Shown: piece after piece, positions 27,201 to 34,922 of the stretch
How the letters are laid out: every line of letters starts with the position of its first letter
How positions within the stretch are numbered: position 1 is the first letter of the stretch
Source of the DNA: CATQHS01 sp965203375
GTDB lineage: Bacteria > Actinomycetota > Acidimicrobiia > Acidimicrobiales > Aldehydirespiratoraceae
Assembly: GCA_965203375.1 (NCBI GenBank)
Contig: OZ241886.1
Coordinates: forward strand, 434,001-498,000
Direction: 5' to 3'
DNA length: 64,000 nt
The notes under the pieces: model-generated
The model's input: only the letters and a program-made list of their open reading frames with translations
Told to the model about the DNA's origin: nothing
Database searches by the model: none
Program-made: the position numbers and the translations under genes

Positions 27201-28211
27201 TCAGCCAGTCTTGGCCACTAGGTCGGCCAGGGTTCGGCGCATCTCTAGGGTGATTCGGTCGGCTCGGGAGTGGTACTCGGCGGTGGCGTCCAAGGGCACG
27301 GCCTTGGTGTGCATCCGCTCTAGCAGGGCGCGGTCCTCGGCCGCCACCGCCTCCTGGAAGGCCACCGCTTCGGCCACGGCCCCCGGCTCGTCGGAGATGT
27401 CGTTGCGGTAGTCGGTGCAGTACAGCCGGGTGGTGGCCGCGTTCACCGGCTGGTGGCAGAAGCTGATGGTGAGCACCACCCCCTCCTCGATGTAGGTGAT
27501 CCGCAGATACACGTGATGGGGGGCGGTGAAGACGAACAGCAGCTCCCGCTCCACCGTGCGGTAGTCGGCGCCCGGGTCCATCGAGTCCGACAGGGCCTTG
27601 GTGAGATGGCGGTGCGAGGCGGTGAACCGCCAGCCGTCGCGGTCCAGGGAGTAGTCGGCGACGATCTTGTCGTCCTCCTCGCCGAAGGTGCCCAGGTGCA
27701 GGAAGGGCAGATGGCCCAGATCCAAGAAGTTGTCGGCCATCTGGGCCGCGCCGGCGTTCCAGTCCGACGGGGGAAGCGGGCAGACGACGAAGCTCGGGTC
27801 GTCGTGCTCGGGCACCTCCGGCAGCGGGACCACCGGATCGCTGGGGGCCAGCCACACCAGGCCCAGATGCTCGGCCACCCCGGCCGCGGCGGCGGCCCGG
27901 GCCCGCTGGGGAACCGGCAGCTTGGGGTCCACGGCCGGTATCTCCACGCAGGCGCCGTCGGCCGCGAACCGGTAGCCGTGGTAGGCGCACCGCAGGGTGT
28001 CGCCCACCACCGACCCGGCGCTCAGCGGCGAAAGCCGGTGGGGGCAGGCGTCGCGGAAGGCGGCCAGCTCGCCGCCCAGGCGGACCAGGCACCAGTGCTC
28101 GCCCAGCAACTCCACCCCCACCGGCGCGTCTTCGCCCACCTCCGCGCTGCGGGCCACCGGGTGCCAGCAATGGCGCAGCGCCGGGCTCTCGTTGTCGAAC
28201 CATGCGGTCAT
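27201..28211 (-). CDS. Rieske [2Fe-2S] mononuclear-iron oxygenase
   Basis: 336 aa from the ATG at 28211, which overlaps the amidohydrolase stop as ATGA; a longer in-frame reading towards 29618 is antisense-like noise. Residues about 47-70 hold the Rieske ligands CPH and CAYH with the usual spacing (CPHRLSPL...LRCAYHGYRF). The catalytic domain carries DNFLDLGHLPFLHLGTF, matching the D-x2-H-x4-H iron site of the vanillate demethylase / phthalate dioxygenase class (single-component alpha oxygenases acting with a separate reductase). No reductase gene is nearby. Likely an O- or N-demethylase or hydroxylase acting on the substrate processed by the two amidohydrolases. Confidence 0.88.
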   Translation of the reverse strand: MTAWFDNESPALRHCWHPVARSAEVGEDAPVGVELLGEHWCLVRLGGELAAFRDACPHRLSPLSAGSVVGDTLRCAYHGYRFAADGACVEIPAVDPKLPVPQRARAAAAAGVAEHLGLVWLAPSDPVVPLPEVPEHDDPSFVVCPLPPSDWNAGAAQMADNFLDLGHLPFLHLGTFGEEDDKIVADYSLDRDGWRFTASHRHLTKALSDSMDPGADYRTVERELLFVFTAPHHVYLRITYIEEGVVLTISFCHQPVNAATTRLYCTDYRNDISDEPGAVAEAVAFQEAVAAEDRALLERMHTKAVPLDATAEYHSRADRITLEMRRTLADLVAKTG

Positions 28212-29860
28212 GGGTCCGCCTCCTGTCCGCCGTCGCCTCGGTTGTCGCCTCGCCCGGCCCCGTCGTCTCGGTTGTCGCCTCGCCCGGCCCCGTCGTCTCG
28301 GTTGTCGTCTCGCTCGGCCTCGCCGTCTCGGTTGCCGCCTCGCTCGGCCCCGCCGCCGATGGGCTCCGCCGCCTGCCAGGGCCCGAAGGCCGGGGTGATG
28401 TCGGCCAGGCGCTCCACGGGGGCGGGCCGGGTCATGGCGTCGTCGTGGACCTCGGTGAGCACGTCCGCGTACTTCTCGTAGAGGGCCTGGCGCTCCGGGA
28501 GGGCCGAGTGGATGCGCTCCTGCAGGGCCAGCGACCGCCGGTTGGCCTCGGCCTCGTCCACCCGGACCGACCGGCCCGCCGACACCGCCACCTCGCCCTC
28601 GACGATCACGGTGTGAACCGACTGGCCGTGCTCGGCCAGCACCAGGCTGGTGGCCAGCCCGTCCCGGTCCACCGGCACGTGGCGGTCGGTGCTCAACAGC
28701 ACCACGTCGGCCTTGCTGCCGGGCCGCAGCGAGCCGAGCGGCTGCCCCAGGGCCGCGGCCCCGCCCCTCAAGCCCATCTCCCAGACGGCCGGGGCCTGGG
28801 GCCAGCGCCGATGCGACCCGTGCAGGGTCTGCATCAGGCAGGCGAACTTCATGGCCTCGAACATGTTCTGGTTGTCGTTGGACGCGGCCCCGTCGGCCCC
28901 CAGCGCCACGCTCACCCCGGCCTCCAGCAGGTCGGCCACCGGCAGCAGCCCCGACCCGCACCGCAGGTTGGAGACCGGGTTGTGGACCACGGTGGCCCCC
29001 CGGCGGCGCACCGAGTCGAACTCGCCGGGGTCCATCCACACGCAGTGGGCCAGGCTGGCGGCGGGAGACAGCAGCCCCAGGTCGTCGAGGTAGTCGACGC
29101 TGGAGCGCCCGTAGCGCTCCAGGTTGGCCGCGATCTGGGTCTTGGTCTCCAGCACGTGGGTGTGGAACAGCGCCCTCCGCCGGCGGGCCAGCCCGGCCAG
29201 CCCCTCCATCAGCTCGTGGCTGCAGCGCTGGGGGGCCGACGGCCCCACCATGGGGTTGAGGCGGGGGTGGGCGCCCTGCCAGCGGTCGAAGAAGGCGTCC
29301 ATGGCCCCCAGCAGCAGCGCCGGGTCCACCGGGTCGGCCATGGGCTCGGGCGCCGGACCCGAGGCGGCCGCGAACGACATCGACTCGAAGATGTCGAGGT
29401 CGCCGATCATGGGGGCCAGCCCGGCCCGCATCCCGGCGTCGGCGTAAGCGCTCATCACCGCCTCGGCGTGGGCCTCGAAGTCCCACGGCGGCATCCAGGC
29501 GTGGTCCAGCACCGCGGTGCAGCCCGACTCGAGCATCTCCAGGGCCCCGGCCATGGCCAGCGTGTAGCGGTCCTCGGCGTCGCGGGCCACGTTGCCGTAC
29601 ACCGCCCAGATCAGCCACAGGTCCAGCGGCAGGTTGGGGACCGACCCCCGGTCGAGGTTCTGGCCGGAGTGGGTGTGGGCGTTGATCAGCCCCGGCATGG
29701 CCACCATCTCCTCGGCGTCGATCACCTCAGCCGACCCGGCGGCCAGGTTCGGGCCGACCTCGGTTATCACCCCGCCCTCGGCCCGGATGTCGGCCCGGCG
29801 CAGCGGCCCGTCGGGATCGAGGACGGTGGCCTGTTTGATCAACAGCCCCGAGCCGTTCAT
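28208..29860 (-). CDS. amidohydrolase, TRZ/ATZ (chlorohydrolase/deaminase) family, with repeat tail
   Basis: 550 aa, ATG start. The metal site is visible as HTHSG (about residue 61), FHTHVLET, SLAHCVW and GADGAASND, the ordered ligands of the subtype III amidohydrolases such as hydroxydechloroatrazine ethylaminohydrolase and cytosine/guanine deaminases. Such enzymes remove amino or alkylamino groups from N-heterocycles. The last 50 residues are a hydrophilic tail made of four decapeptides of the type RDDGAGRGDN, encoded by a 30-bp tandem repeat; this is not part of the enzyme fold. The stop codon overlaps the Rieske start by four bases (ATGA), implying translational coupling. Confidence 0.88.
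   Translation of the reverse strand: MNGSGLLIKQATVLDPDGPLRRADIRAEGGVITEVGPNLAAGSAEVIDAEEMVAMPGLINAHTHSGQNLDRGSVPNLPLDLWLIWAVYGNVARDAEDRYTLAMAGALEMLESGCTAVLDHAWMPPWDFEAHAEAVMSAYADAGMRAGLAPMIGDLDIFESMSFAAASGPAPEPMADPVDPALLLGAMDAFFDRWQGAHPRLNPMVGPSAPQRCSHELMEGLAGLARRRRALFHTHVLETKTQIAANLERYGRSSVDYLDDLGLLSPAASLAHCVWMDPGEFDSVRRRGATVVHNPVSNLRCGSGLLPVADLLEAGVSVALGADGAASNDNQNMFEAMKFACLMQTLHGSHRRWPQAPAVWEMGLRGGAAALGQPLGSLRPGSKADVVLLSTDRHVPVDRDGLATSLVLAEHGQSVHTVIVEGEVAVSAGRSVRVDEAEANRRSLALQERIHSALPERQALYEKYADVLTEVHDDAMTRPAPVERLADITPAFGPWQAAEPIGGGAERGGNRDGEAERDDNRDDGAGRGDNRDDGAGRGDNRGDGGQEADP
28241..28355. repeat. 30-bp tandem repeat, four copies, in the amidohydrolase tail
   Basis: Units at 28241, 28271, 28301 and 28331 (last partial); the first two are identical and open GTTGTCGCCTCGCCCGGCCC. 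Period is exactly 30 bp, so the reading frame is kept and each unit adds ten residues. The array ends about 30 bp from the start codon of the following Rieske gene. Confidence 0.92.
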
Positions 29861-29968
29861 CGCCTCAGCGCCCGCCGCTCACAGGTGCCCGTTCAGAACG
29901 GTCATCGGCCCAGCCGCCCGCCGGTCACGGATGCCGGTTCAGCACGGTCACGCCTCAGCACCATCCGC

Positions 29969-31471
29969 TCACAGGTAGTTGACGTTGGTGCCGAGCTGCA
30001 CGTAGCGGCGGGGGGCCATCTCGGCGATCACCCTGGCCCCCAGGCGCTCGGCCTCGTCCACCAGCGCCTCCTCGTCGATGGTCAGCAGCCTGCCCTCGTG
30101 AACCACCAGCTCGCCGGCCACCAGCACCGACTCGGCGTCGGTGCCGACCCCGTAGCGCACCAGGGTGGCCACCGGGTCGGTGGACGGGGTGAGCCGGACG
30201 TTGTTGGCGTCGATCACGGTGACGTCGGCGGCCTTGCCCGCCTCCAGCGAGCCGATCTCGTCGTCCCACAGCAGCAGCCGGGCCGCGTCGACGGTGCCCA
30301 TCTCGAAGGCGTCGGCGGTGGAGAACCCGTAGGGGTCGAACAGCGGCATCGAGGCCTGGTTGTGCATGATGAAGGCGATCCGCATCAGCTTCAGCACGTC
30401 GTTGATGACGGTGTCGCAGCCCAGCCCGACGGTGACGCCCCGGGCCCGCATCAGCGGCACCCGGGTGACCGCCGACATGATGTCGGTACACACCACCGGG
30501 GCGTGGGCCAGCTTGGCCCCGGCCTCCGCCATCAGGTCGATCTCCCGGTCGGTGGTGAGCATGGCGTGGACGGCCACCAGCCGCTCGGTCAGCGCCCCGA
30601 TGGAGGCCAGGTGCTCCAGGGGCCGATGGCCGAACAGCGACACGGCCAGCTCGATCTCCTCGCGGTCCCGGTTGATGTGGGTCATCACCCCGGTGCCCCA
30701 CTTGCGGGCCAGCTCGTCGCCGGCCAGGAAGCGCTGGTCCGAGCACGACGGCACCCCCAGGTTGTGGACCCAGGGCCGCAGCCGCCCCCGGCCCCTCTCG
30801 AACCAGCGGGCGAAGAACTCCTCGGTGCGGGCCAGGTCCTCGGCCAGGGCGGCCGGGTCGTCGCGGTACCACGACTTGCCGGCGATCTGCTCGTAGTTGC
30901 TGGCCAGCCGGGACTCCCGGTCCCCGCCGCCCCGGGCCAGGGCGCAGCGGATCCCGGTCTCCATCACCGTTTCGGCGATGGGCTCCTCGTGGGCGGCGGT
31001 GCAGGTGGTCTCGGCCATGGTCGTCACCCCGGCCTGCAGAAGCTGGGCGAAGGCCACCTGGGCGCTGACCCTCACGTCGTCGGGGCTCTGGACGGCCTCG
31101 GCCGGGATGTAGATGCGGTAGATGTTGGGGAAGTCCTCCACCGTGCTCTCCCGGCACAGGGCCTGGGCGATGTGGTTGTGGCAGTCGATGAGGCCGGGCA
31201 CCACGTAGCGCCGGGCCCCGCCGATGCGGCGGGCGCCGGGGTGGCGTCGGCGCAGGTCGTCGGCCTTGCCCACCTCGGCAATCCGGTCGCCGGCCACGGC
31301 CACCGCCCCGTCGGAGATCACCCGCCGGTCGGGGTCCATGGTCACCACCGTGCCCTCCACCAGCAGCGACACCGGCTCGGCGCCGGCGGGTGACGACGAC
31401 CCCTCGGCTGCCGGCCCGGTCGGCGCCCCGGTTACGGCCGGAGCCTCGGTCCGGTCAGCGGTCCCGGTCAT
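29969..31471 (-). CDS. second amidohydrolase of the TRZ/ATZ / cytosine-deaminase type
   Basis: 500 aa, ATG start. Metal ligands follow the family order: DCHNHIAQ near residue 101, VMTHINRDREE, VAVHAMLTT and GLGCDTVINDV. The N-terminal 30 residues are low complexity before the EGTVVTMDPDRRV beta-sandwich. It is only about 35% similar by eye to the amidohydrolase downstream, so the two likely act on successive intermediates rather than being copies. It follows the PanB-like gene by 19 bp and precedes the next amidohydrolase by 108 bp of non-coding sequence. Substrate unknown. Confidence 0.87.
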   Translation of the reverse strand: MTGTADRTEAPAVTGAPTGPAAEGSSSPAGAEPVSLLVEGTVVTMDPDRRVISDGAVAVAGDRIAEVGKADDLRRRHPGARRIGGARRYVVPGLIDCHNHIAQALCRESTVEDFPNIYRIYIPAEAVQSPDDVRVSAQVAFAQLLQAGVTTMAETTCTAAHEEPIAETVMETGIRCALARGGGDRESRLASNYEQIAGKSWYRDDPAALAEDLARTEEFFARWFERGRGRLRPWVHNLGVPSCSDQRFLAGDELARKWGTGVMTHINRDREEIELAVSLFGHRPLEHLASIGALTERLVAVHAMLTTDREIDLMAEAGAKLAHAPVVCTDIMSAVTRVPLMRARGVTVGLGCDTVINDVLKLMRIAFIMHNQASMPLFDPYGFSTADAFEMGTVDAARLLLWDDEIGSLEAGKAADVTVIDANNVRLTPSTDPVATLVRYGVGTDAESVLVAGELVVHEGRLLTIDEEALVDEAERLGARVIAEMAPRRYVQLGTNVNYL

Positions 31472-31494
31472 GGCCGGAGCCTCGGCCCGGTCAG
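31436..31494. repeat. 23-bp direct repeat spanning the PanB-like/amidohydrolase junction
   Basis: GGCCGGAGCCTCGGYCCGGTCAG occurs at 31436-31458 and 31472-31494, 36 bp apart. The second copy contains the stop of the PanB-like gene and ends where the amidohydrolase gene begins. Confidence 0.75.
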
Positions 31495-32360
31495 GAGTCC
31501 GGCGTTGCTATCTCCATCCATGGCACACCCTCCGTGGTGTCTGCGGCGTCGCCGCCGCGGGCCTCGTCGGCCTTCAGGGCTTCCAAGAACCGGTCCATCT
31601 CGTGGTCGGGAATCTCCAACCTATGCTCGGCGGCCGGGTAGGCCCCGCCCTCCACGTCGGCCCGGTACTCCCGGTAGGCCGCCACCCGCTCGGCGTGGAG
31701 GCGCTCGTGCTCGGCGTTGAAGTCCCGGTAGGTCTTGGAATGGCGCGGGTAGTGGCCGGTGTGGGCGCCGAGGATGTCCATGCTGAACAGGTATTGGGCG
31801 TCGCATCCGGCCCCGGACCCCATCGACATCAAGAACAGCGGGCTGTGGCGGGCGATGGCGGCGGCCACCGGCTCGGGCACCAGCTCGATCTCGGCCCCGA
31901 ACGCCCCGGCCGCCTCCAGGGCCCGGGCCTGCCGCCACACCCGCAGGGCGCTCTCGGCCGTCTTGCCCACCGCCCTGAACCCCCGGGTCCAGGTGGCGTG
32001 GGTGGGGATGAAGCCGATGTGGCCGATCACCGGCAGCCCCTCGGCGGCCAGGCGGGCCACGGTGTCGAGGCCGGCCGCGCAGTAAACGGCGTCGGCCCCC
32101 AGGCGGTACATGGCGAACCCCATCCGCAGGTAGTCCTCGGCGGTGACCCGGATGCCGTAGGCCAACGCCGCGGTGATGAAGGTGGTGGGGGCCGCCTCCC
32201 GGACGGCCTCGCTCATGTCGTCGTCGGGGACGCACATCATGTCGAGCCCGGCCTCCTCGGCCGCCCGGGCCTCCTCCAGGCTGGTCACGAAGATGTTGGT
32301 CCGCTGGCGGTGCCCCTTGCCGGCCAGCAGGTCGGCCACGGTCGGCTTGGCCCGGCTCAC
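31491..32360 (-). CDS. PanB-like (ketopantoate hydroxymethyltransferase/PEP-mutase superfamily) TIM barrel
   Basis: About 289 aa from the GTG at 32360 (VSRAKPTVADLLAGKG), the usual PanB N-terminus; the TTG at 32372 is an alternative, and the longer open frame to 32951 is noise. Conserved PanB blocks are present: TVADLLAGKG, AEEAGLDMMCVPDD, GLPVIGHIGFIPTH, GKTAESALRVWRQARALEAAGA, IELVPEPVAAAI and the metal-ligand-like DAQYLFSMDILG. The usual THGMD catalytic region is altered, so a role in pantothenate synthesis is doubtful; aldol cleavage or addition on a 2-oxo acid is more likely. It is the first gene of the minus-strand operon and has an operator 22 bp upstream. Confidence 0.72.
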   Translation of the reverse strand: MSRAKPTVADLLAGKGHRQRTNIFVTSLEEARAAEEAGLDMMCVPDDDMSEAVREAAPTTFITAALAYGIRVTAEDYLRMGFAMYRLGADAVYCAAGLDTVARLAAEGLPVIGHIGFIPTHATWTRGFRAVGKTAESALRVWRQARALEAAGAFGAEIELVPEPVAAAIARHSPLFLMSMGSGAGCDAQYLFSMDILGAHTGHYPRHSKTYRDFNAEHERLHAERVAAYREYRADVEGGAYPAAEHRLEIPDHEMDRFLEALKADEARGGDAADTTEGVPWMEIATPDS

Positions 32361-32381
32361 CCCATCAGACAACCAGGTTTG

Positions 32382-32396
32382 TTTGATCCGATCAAA
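32382..32396. promoter_or_regulatory. operator 1, TTTGATC-C-GATCAAA
   Basis: Perfect 15-bp palindrome in the divergent promoter between the PanB-like and aldo/keto reductase genes. It shares TTTGAT-N3-RTCAAA with sites at 32502 and 44221. It sits about 22 bp before the chosen PanB-like start, where a promoter or leaderless start would be. Confidence 0.7.
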
Positions 32397-32497
32397 CAGA
32401 CGCAGATCAACAGGCGCCGGGCCGGGAGCCGAGCAGCGCGCTGCCCGAGCCGAGTCGGGGATCAAAGCAGAGGCAGGCCAATAGGCGCCGGGCCGGG
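32390..32497. repeat. duplicated ~37-bp segment carrying an operator half-site
   Basis: 32390-32426 (GATCAAACAGACGCAG...GCGCCGGGCCGGG) recurs imperfectly at 32460-32497 (GATCAAAGCAGAGGCA...GCGCCGGGCCGGG). The second copy keeps only the right operator half GATCAAA. The result is two full operators and a half-site within 135 bp. Confidence 0.65.
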
Positions 32498-32501
32498 GGT
32501 G

Positions 32502-32516
32502 TTTGATACGGTCAAA
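32502..32516. promoter_or_regulatory. operator 2, TTTGATA-C-GGTCAAA
   Basis: Imperfect palindrome, six of six and five of six bases of the TTTGAT...ATCAAA arms. It ends five bases before the GTG of the aldo/keto reductase gene, so it overlaps either the ribosome site or, if the mRNA is leaderless, the -10 region. Confidence 0.6.
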
Positions 32517-32521
32517 GTTCG

Positions 32522-33565
32522 GTGGTCGATCGGCTGGAGCGAGCGAAGCCGGCCCGAACCGGGCTGGAGATGGGCCGCCTGGCGCTGGGCACGGCCCCGC
32601 TGGCCTCGGTCTTCTGGGGCAACGACGAGACGACGGCGGTGGCCGCGGTTCGCCGGGCCTACGAGCGCGGCGTCCGCTTCTTCGACACCGCCCCCTTCTA
32701 CGGACTGGGCGAGTCCGAGCGCCGCCTCGGTGCCGGCCTGAGGGCCGAGACCGCTGGTGCCACCGGCTTGGGCCCGTCGGCTGCGGCCGCCGACGGCACC
32801 GGCCCGTCCGCGGCGGCTGACGGGGGCGACGAGGCGAGCGCGCCGGCGGACGACGGCGGGGTGGTGATCGCCACCAAGGCCGGGCGGCGGCTGGAGGCGG
32901 GGCCGGACGGGTCGGTGCAGGCCGTCTTCGACTTCGGCTACGACGCGGCATGGCGCTCGGTGGAGTCGAGCCTCGAGCGGCTGGGCGCCGACCGGGTCGG
33001 CATCGTCCACGTGCATGACCCCGACGACCACTTGGACGGGGCGCTGGAGGGAACCCACCGGGCCCTGGCCGACATGCGGGGCCAGAAGATGATCGACGCC
33101 GTCTCGGTGGGCACCAACACGGTGGCCACCGCCTCCGTATTCCTGGAGCGGGGCGACCTCGACTGCATGCTGGTGGCCGGGCGCTACACCCTGCTCGACC
33201 AGTCCGCCGCCGGGCTGATCGCCGCCTGCGCCGACCGGAGCGTGGCCTACCTGGCCGCCGGGGTGTTCAACAGCGGGGTGCTGGCCCGCCCCGCCGAGGG
33301 CGCCTGGTACGACTACGGCCCCGTCTCGGCCGAGCGCCTGGAGCGGGCCCGGGCCATCGAGTCGGTGTGCCGTCGCCACGGGGCGACCCTGGCCGCCGCC
33401 GCGCTGGCCTTCCCGCTGGCCCACCCGTCGGTGGCGTCGGTGGTGGTCGGCATGGCCACCCCGGCCGAGGTGGACGAGAACCTGGACGCGGCCGCAGCCT
33501 CGGTCCCGGCCGATCTGTGGTCGGAACTGCACGACGCCGGCCTCGTCGCCCGGCCCGAGGCCTGA
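32522..33565 (+). CDS. aldo/keto reductase, D-threo-aldose dehydrogenase-like
   Basis: 347 aa, GTG start. The AKR catalytic tetrad is in place: Asp and Tyr in FFDTAPFYGLGESERRLG, Lys in VIATKAGRR and His in GIVHVHDPDDH. RTGLEMGRLALGTAPL and the late GVFNSGVLA are typical of the L-fucose / D-threo-aldose 1-dehydrogenase branch, which oxidises sugars to lactones with NAD(P). A 35-residue Ala/Gly/Asp-rich insert sits between the first helix and the Lys strand. It shares the divergent promoter and its operators with the PanB-like gene and precedes a sugar-acid dehydratase gene, compatible with a sugar or polyol oxidation route. Confidence 0.85.
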   Translation: MVDRLERAKPARTGLEMGRLALGTAPLASVFWGNDETTAVAAVRRAYERGVRFFDTAPFYGLGESERRLGAGLRAETAGATGLGPSAAAADGTGPSAAADGGDEASAPADDGGVVIATKAGRRLEAGPDGSVQAVFDFGYDAAWRSVESSLERLGADRVGIVHVHDPDDHLDGALEGTHRALADMRGQKMIDAVSVGTNTVATASVFLERGDLDCMLVAGRYTLLDQSAAGLIAACADRSVAYLAAGVFNSGVLARPAEGAWYDYGPVSAERLERARAIESVCRRHGATLAAAALAFPLAHPSVASVVVGMATPAEVDENLDAAAASVPADLWSELHDAGLVARPEA

Positions 33566-33591
33566 GCGGCCATCACCCGCGGAGGGGGACC

Positions 33592-33675
33592 ATGAGAATG
33601 GGTCAGACACCCGAGCGGCCCGCCACGGAGGAGAACATGAGGCCTGAGCGGCCGCCAACCGGAGGGAGACCATGA
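33592..33675 (+). CDS. leader ORF 1 (27 aa) of a translational cascade
   Basis: ATG preceded by GGAGGGGGACC; encodes a short Pro/Arg/Glu-rich peptide ending RPERPPTGGRP. Its TGA overlaps the next ATG as ATGA. A second in-frame SD-ATG (GGAGGAGAACATG) is at 33637. Probably functions as translated leader rather than as a useful peptide. Confidence 0.4.
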   Translation: MRMGQTPERPATEENMRPERPPTGGRP

Positions 33676-33709
33676 GACCTGAGCGGCCGCCCACTGGAGG
33701 GAGACCATG
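33637..33709. repeat. 35-bp repeat duplicating the SD-ATG of the dehydratase gene
   Basis: ATG codons at 33637, 33672 and 33707 are exactly 35 bp apart; each of the last two is preceded by CTGAGCGGCCGCC and GGAGGGAGACC. A related SD-ATG at 33592 is 45 bp before the first. The start region of the gene has been copied upstream at least twice. Confidence 0.85.
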
Positions 33710-33710
33710 A
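33672..33710 (+). CDS. leader ORF 2 (12 aa) of a translational cascade
   Basis: ATG preceded by GGAGGGAGACC; encodes MRPERPPTGGRP, the same peptide as the end of leader ORF 1 because the unit is a tandem copy 35 bp later. Its TGA overlaps the dehydratase ATG at 33707 as ATGA, giving a chain of two four-base couplings into the enzyme gene. Confidence 0.4.
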   Translation: MRPERPPTGGRP

Positions 33711-34885
33711 GAATCGACAGCGTCCGGGCCGTGCTGGCCGGCTACCGCAAGACCGACCCCGACATGGAGCGCAGCTTCGCCCTGGTGCGGGTGGAGGCCG
33801 ACGACGGCACCGTCGGCTGGGGCGAGGCCTCCACCAACTGGGGCCACTCCTACCCGACCGTGTTCCGGGCCGTGGTCGACGACGTCTGCTCCCGGCACCT
33901 GGTGGGCCGGGACCCGCGGGCCATCCGCGACCGGGTGGCCGACCTGCGGGTGGCCCTCGACGGCTACCTGGGCTGGGAGGGCCTCTCCAGCCAGACCATC
34001 GGCGCGGTGGAGACGGCCCTGTGGGACCTGCTGGGCAAGCACCTGGGCGCCCCGGTGTACCGGCTGCTGGGCGGCGACGCCTACCCGATCCCGCTGTACG
34101 GCACCGGCACCACCATGTTCGACCAGACCCCCGGATGGCACGCCCGCTACTTCGACCAGTGCCTGGCCCTGGGCTTCAAAGGGGTGAAGGTGCGCCTGGG
34201 CCGCACCGTGGCCGAGGACGCCGAGGTGGTGGAGACGGTGCGCGCCCACATCGGCCCCGACCGGCTGATGGGGGTGGACTCCTACTGGTTCCACGACCCC
34301 GACACCGCCATCGAGCTGGTCCGCCGGATCGCCCCGTACGGCATCCACTTCTTCGAGGAGCCGGTGCCCCAGTACCAGATCGAGGGCCTGGAGCGGCTGC
34401 AGCGCAACTCGCCGGTGCGGGTGGCGGTGGGGGAGCGAGTCTACTCGCCCCGCATGTACGCCGAGCTGGCCCGCCGCGACGCGGCCCGGGTGTTCGAGCC
34501 CGACGCCACCCTGGCCGGGGGCATCCTGGCCTGCCTGGAGATCGCCGACATCGCGGCCCGCTCCTCGGTGGAGGTCATCACCCACGTGGGCGGCCCCACC
34601 GTGGTGGGCCTGGCCGCCAACCTCCACTGGTCCACCGCGGCCCGGGTGAAGCTGTGCGAGTACGACATCGACCCCCACCAGCCCATGATCACCGACATCG
34701 GCCACAACCCGGGCCTGGCCCTCACCGACCTGGCCGGCGGGGTGATCACCGCTCCGTCCGGGCCGGGCCTGGGCGTGGAGGTGGACGAGGAGGCCCTGGC
34801 CCGCCACCCCTACCGGGAGGGCGACACCTACGTGGAGCTGTTCCCCGAGCACGAGTCGGGCCGGACCGCGGCGGCCGGCTCATAG
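33707..34885 (+). CDS. enolase-superfamily sugar-acid dehydratase (mandelate racemase/MLE family)
   Basis: 392 aa, ATG start with GGAGGGAGACC directly upstream. The N-terminal capping domain has VEADDGTVGWGEAST; the barrel has GFKGVKVRLGRT (Lys of the base strand), metal ligands Asp in MGVDSYWF, Glu in HFFEEPVP and Glu in AVGERVYS, and the His base in VITHVGGPTVVG. This pattern fits acid-sugar dehydratases such as galactonate, fuconate or rhamnonate dehydratase, which make 2-keto-3-deoxy acids. It follows the aldo/keto reductase and precedes the XRE-cupin regulator by 37 bp. The exact sugar acid cannot be read from sequence. Confidence 0.87.
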   Translation: MRIDSVRAVLAGYRKTDPDMERSFALVRVEADDGTVGWGEASTNWGHSYPTVFRAVVDDVCSRHLVGRDPRAIRDRVADLRVALDGYLGWEGLSSQTIGAVETALWDLLGKHLGAPVYRLLGGDAYPIPLYGTGTTMFDQTPGWHARYFDQCLALGFKGVKVRLGRTVAEDAEVVETVRAHIGPDRLMGVDSYWFHDPDTAIELVRRIAPYGIHFFEEPVPQYQIEGLERLQRNSPVRVAVGERVYSPRMYAELARRDAARVFEPDATLAGGILACLEIADIAARSSVEVITHVGGPTVVGLAANLHWSTAARVKLCEYDIDPHQPMITDIGHNPGLALTDLAGGVITAPSGPGLGVEVDEEALARHPYREGDTYVELFPEHESGRTAAAGS

Positions 34886-34922
34886 GGCCGGGGCGGTCCG
34901 GTGGCCGGTAGCTTGGCCGCCG

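Noticed and set aside
27201..29618. Apparent amidohydrolase-Rieske fusion in one minus-strand frame
   Set aside because: The upstream part is noise in the wrong frame; the true genes are separate and overlap by ATGA at 28208-28211.
29833..29843. TTTGATCAACA near the start of the amidohydrolase gene as a fourth operator
   Set aside because: Lies within coding sequence and lacks the 3-bp spacer and second arm of the TTTGAT-N3-RTCAAA pattern.
28202..31393. Long plus-strand open frame of 1063 codons across the amidohydrolase genes
   Set aside because: Low-complexity Gly/His/Val/Arg-rich translation, mirror of three well-supported minus-strand genes; a common shadow in high-GC DNA.
31491..32360. 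Pantothenate biosynthesis panB
   Set aside because: No other pantothenate gene, catabolic operon context and altered catalytic segment; kept as PanB-like only.
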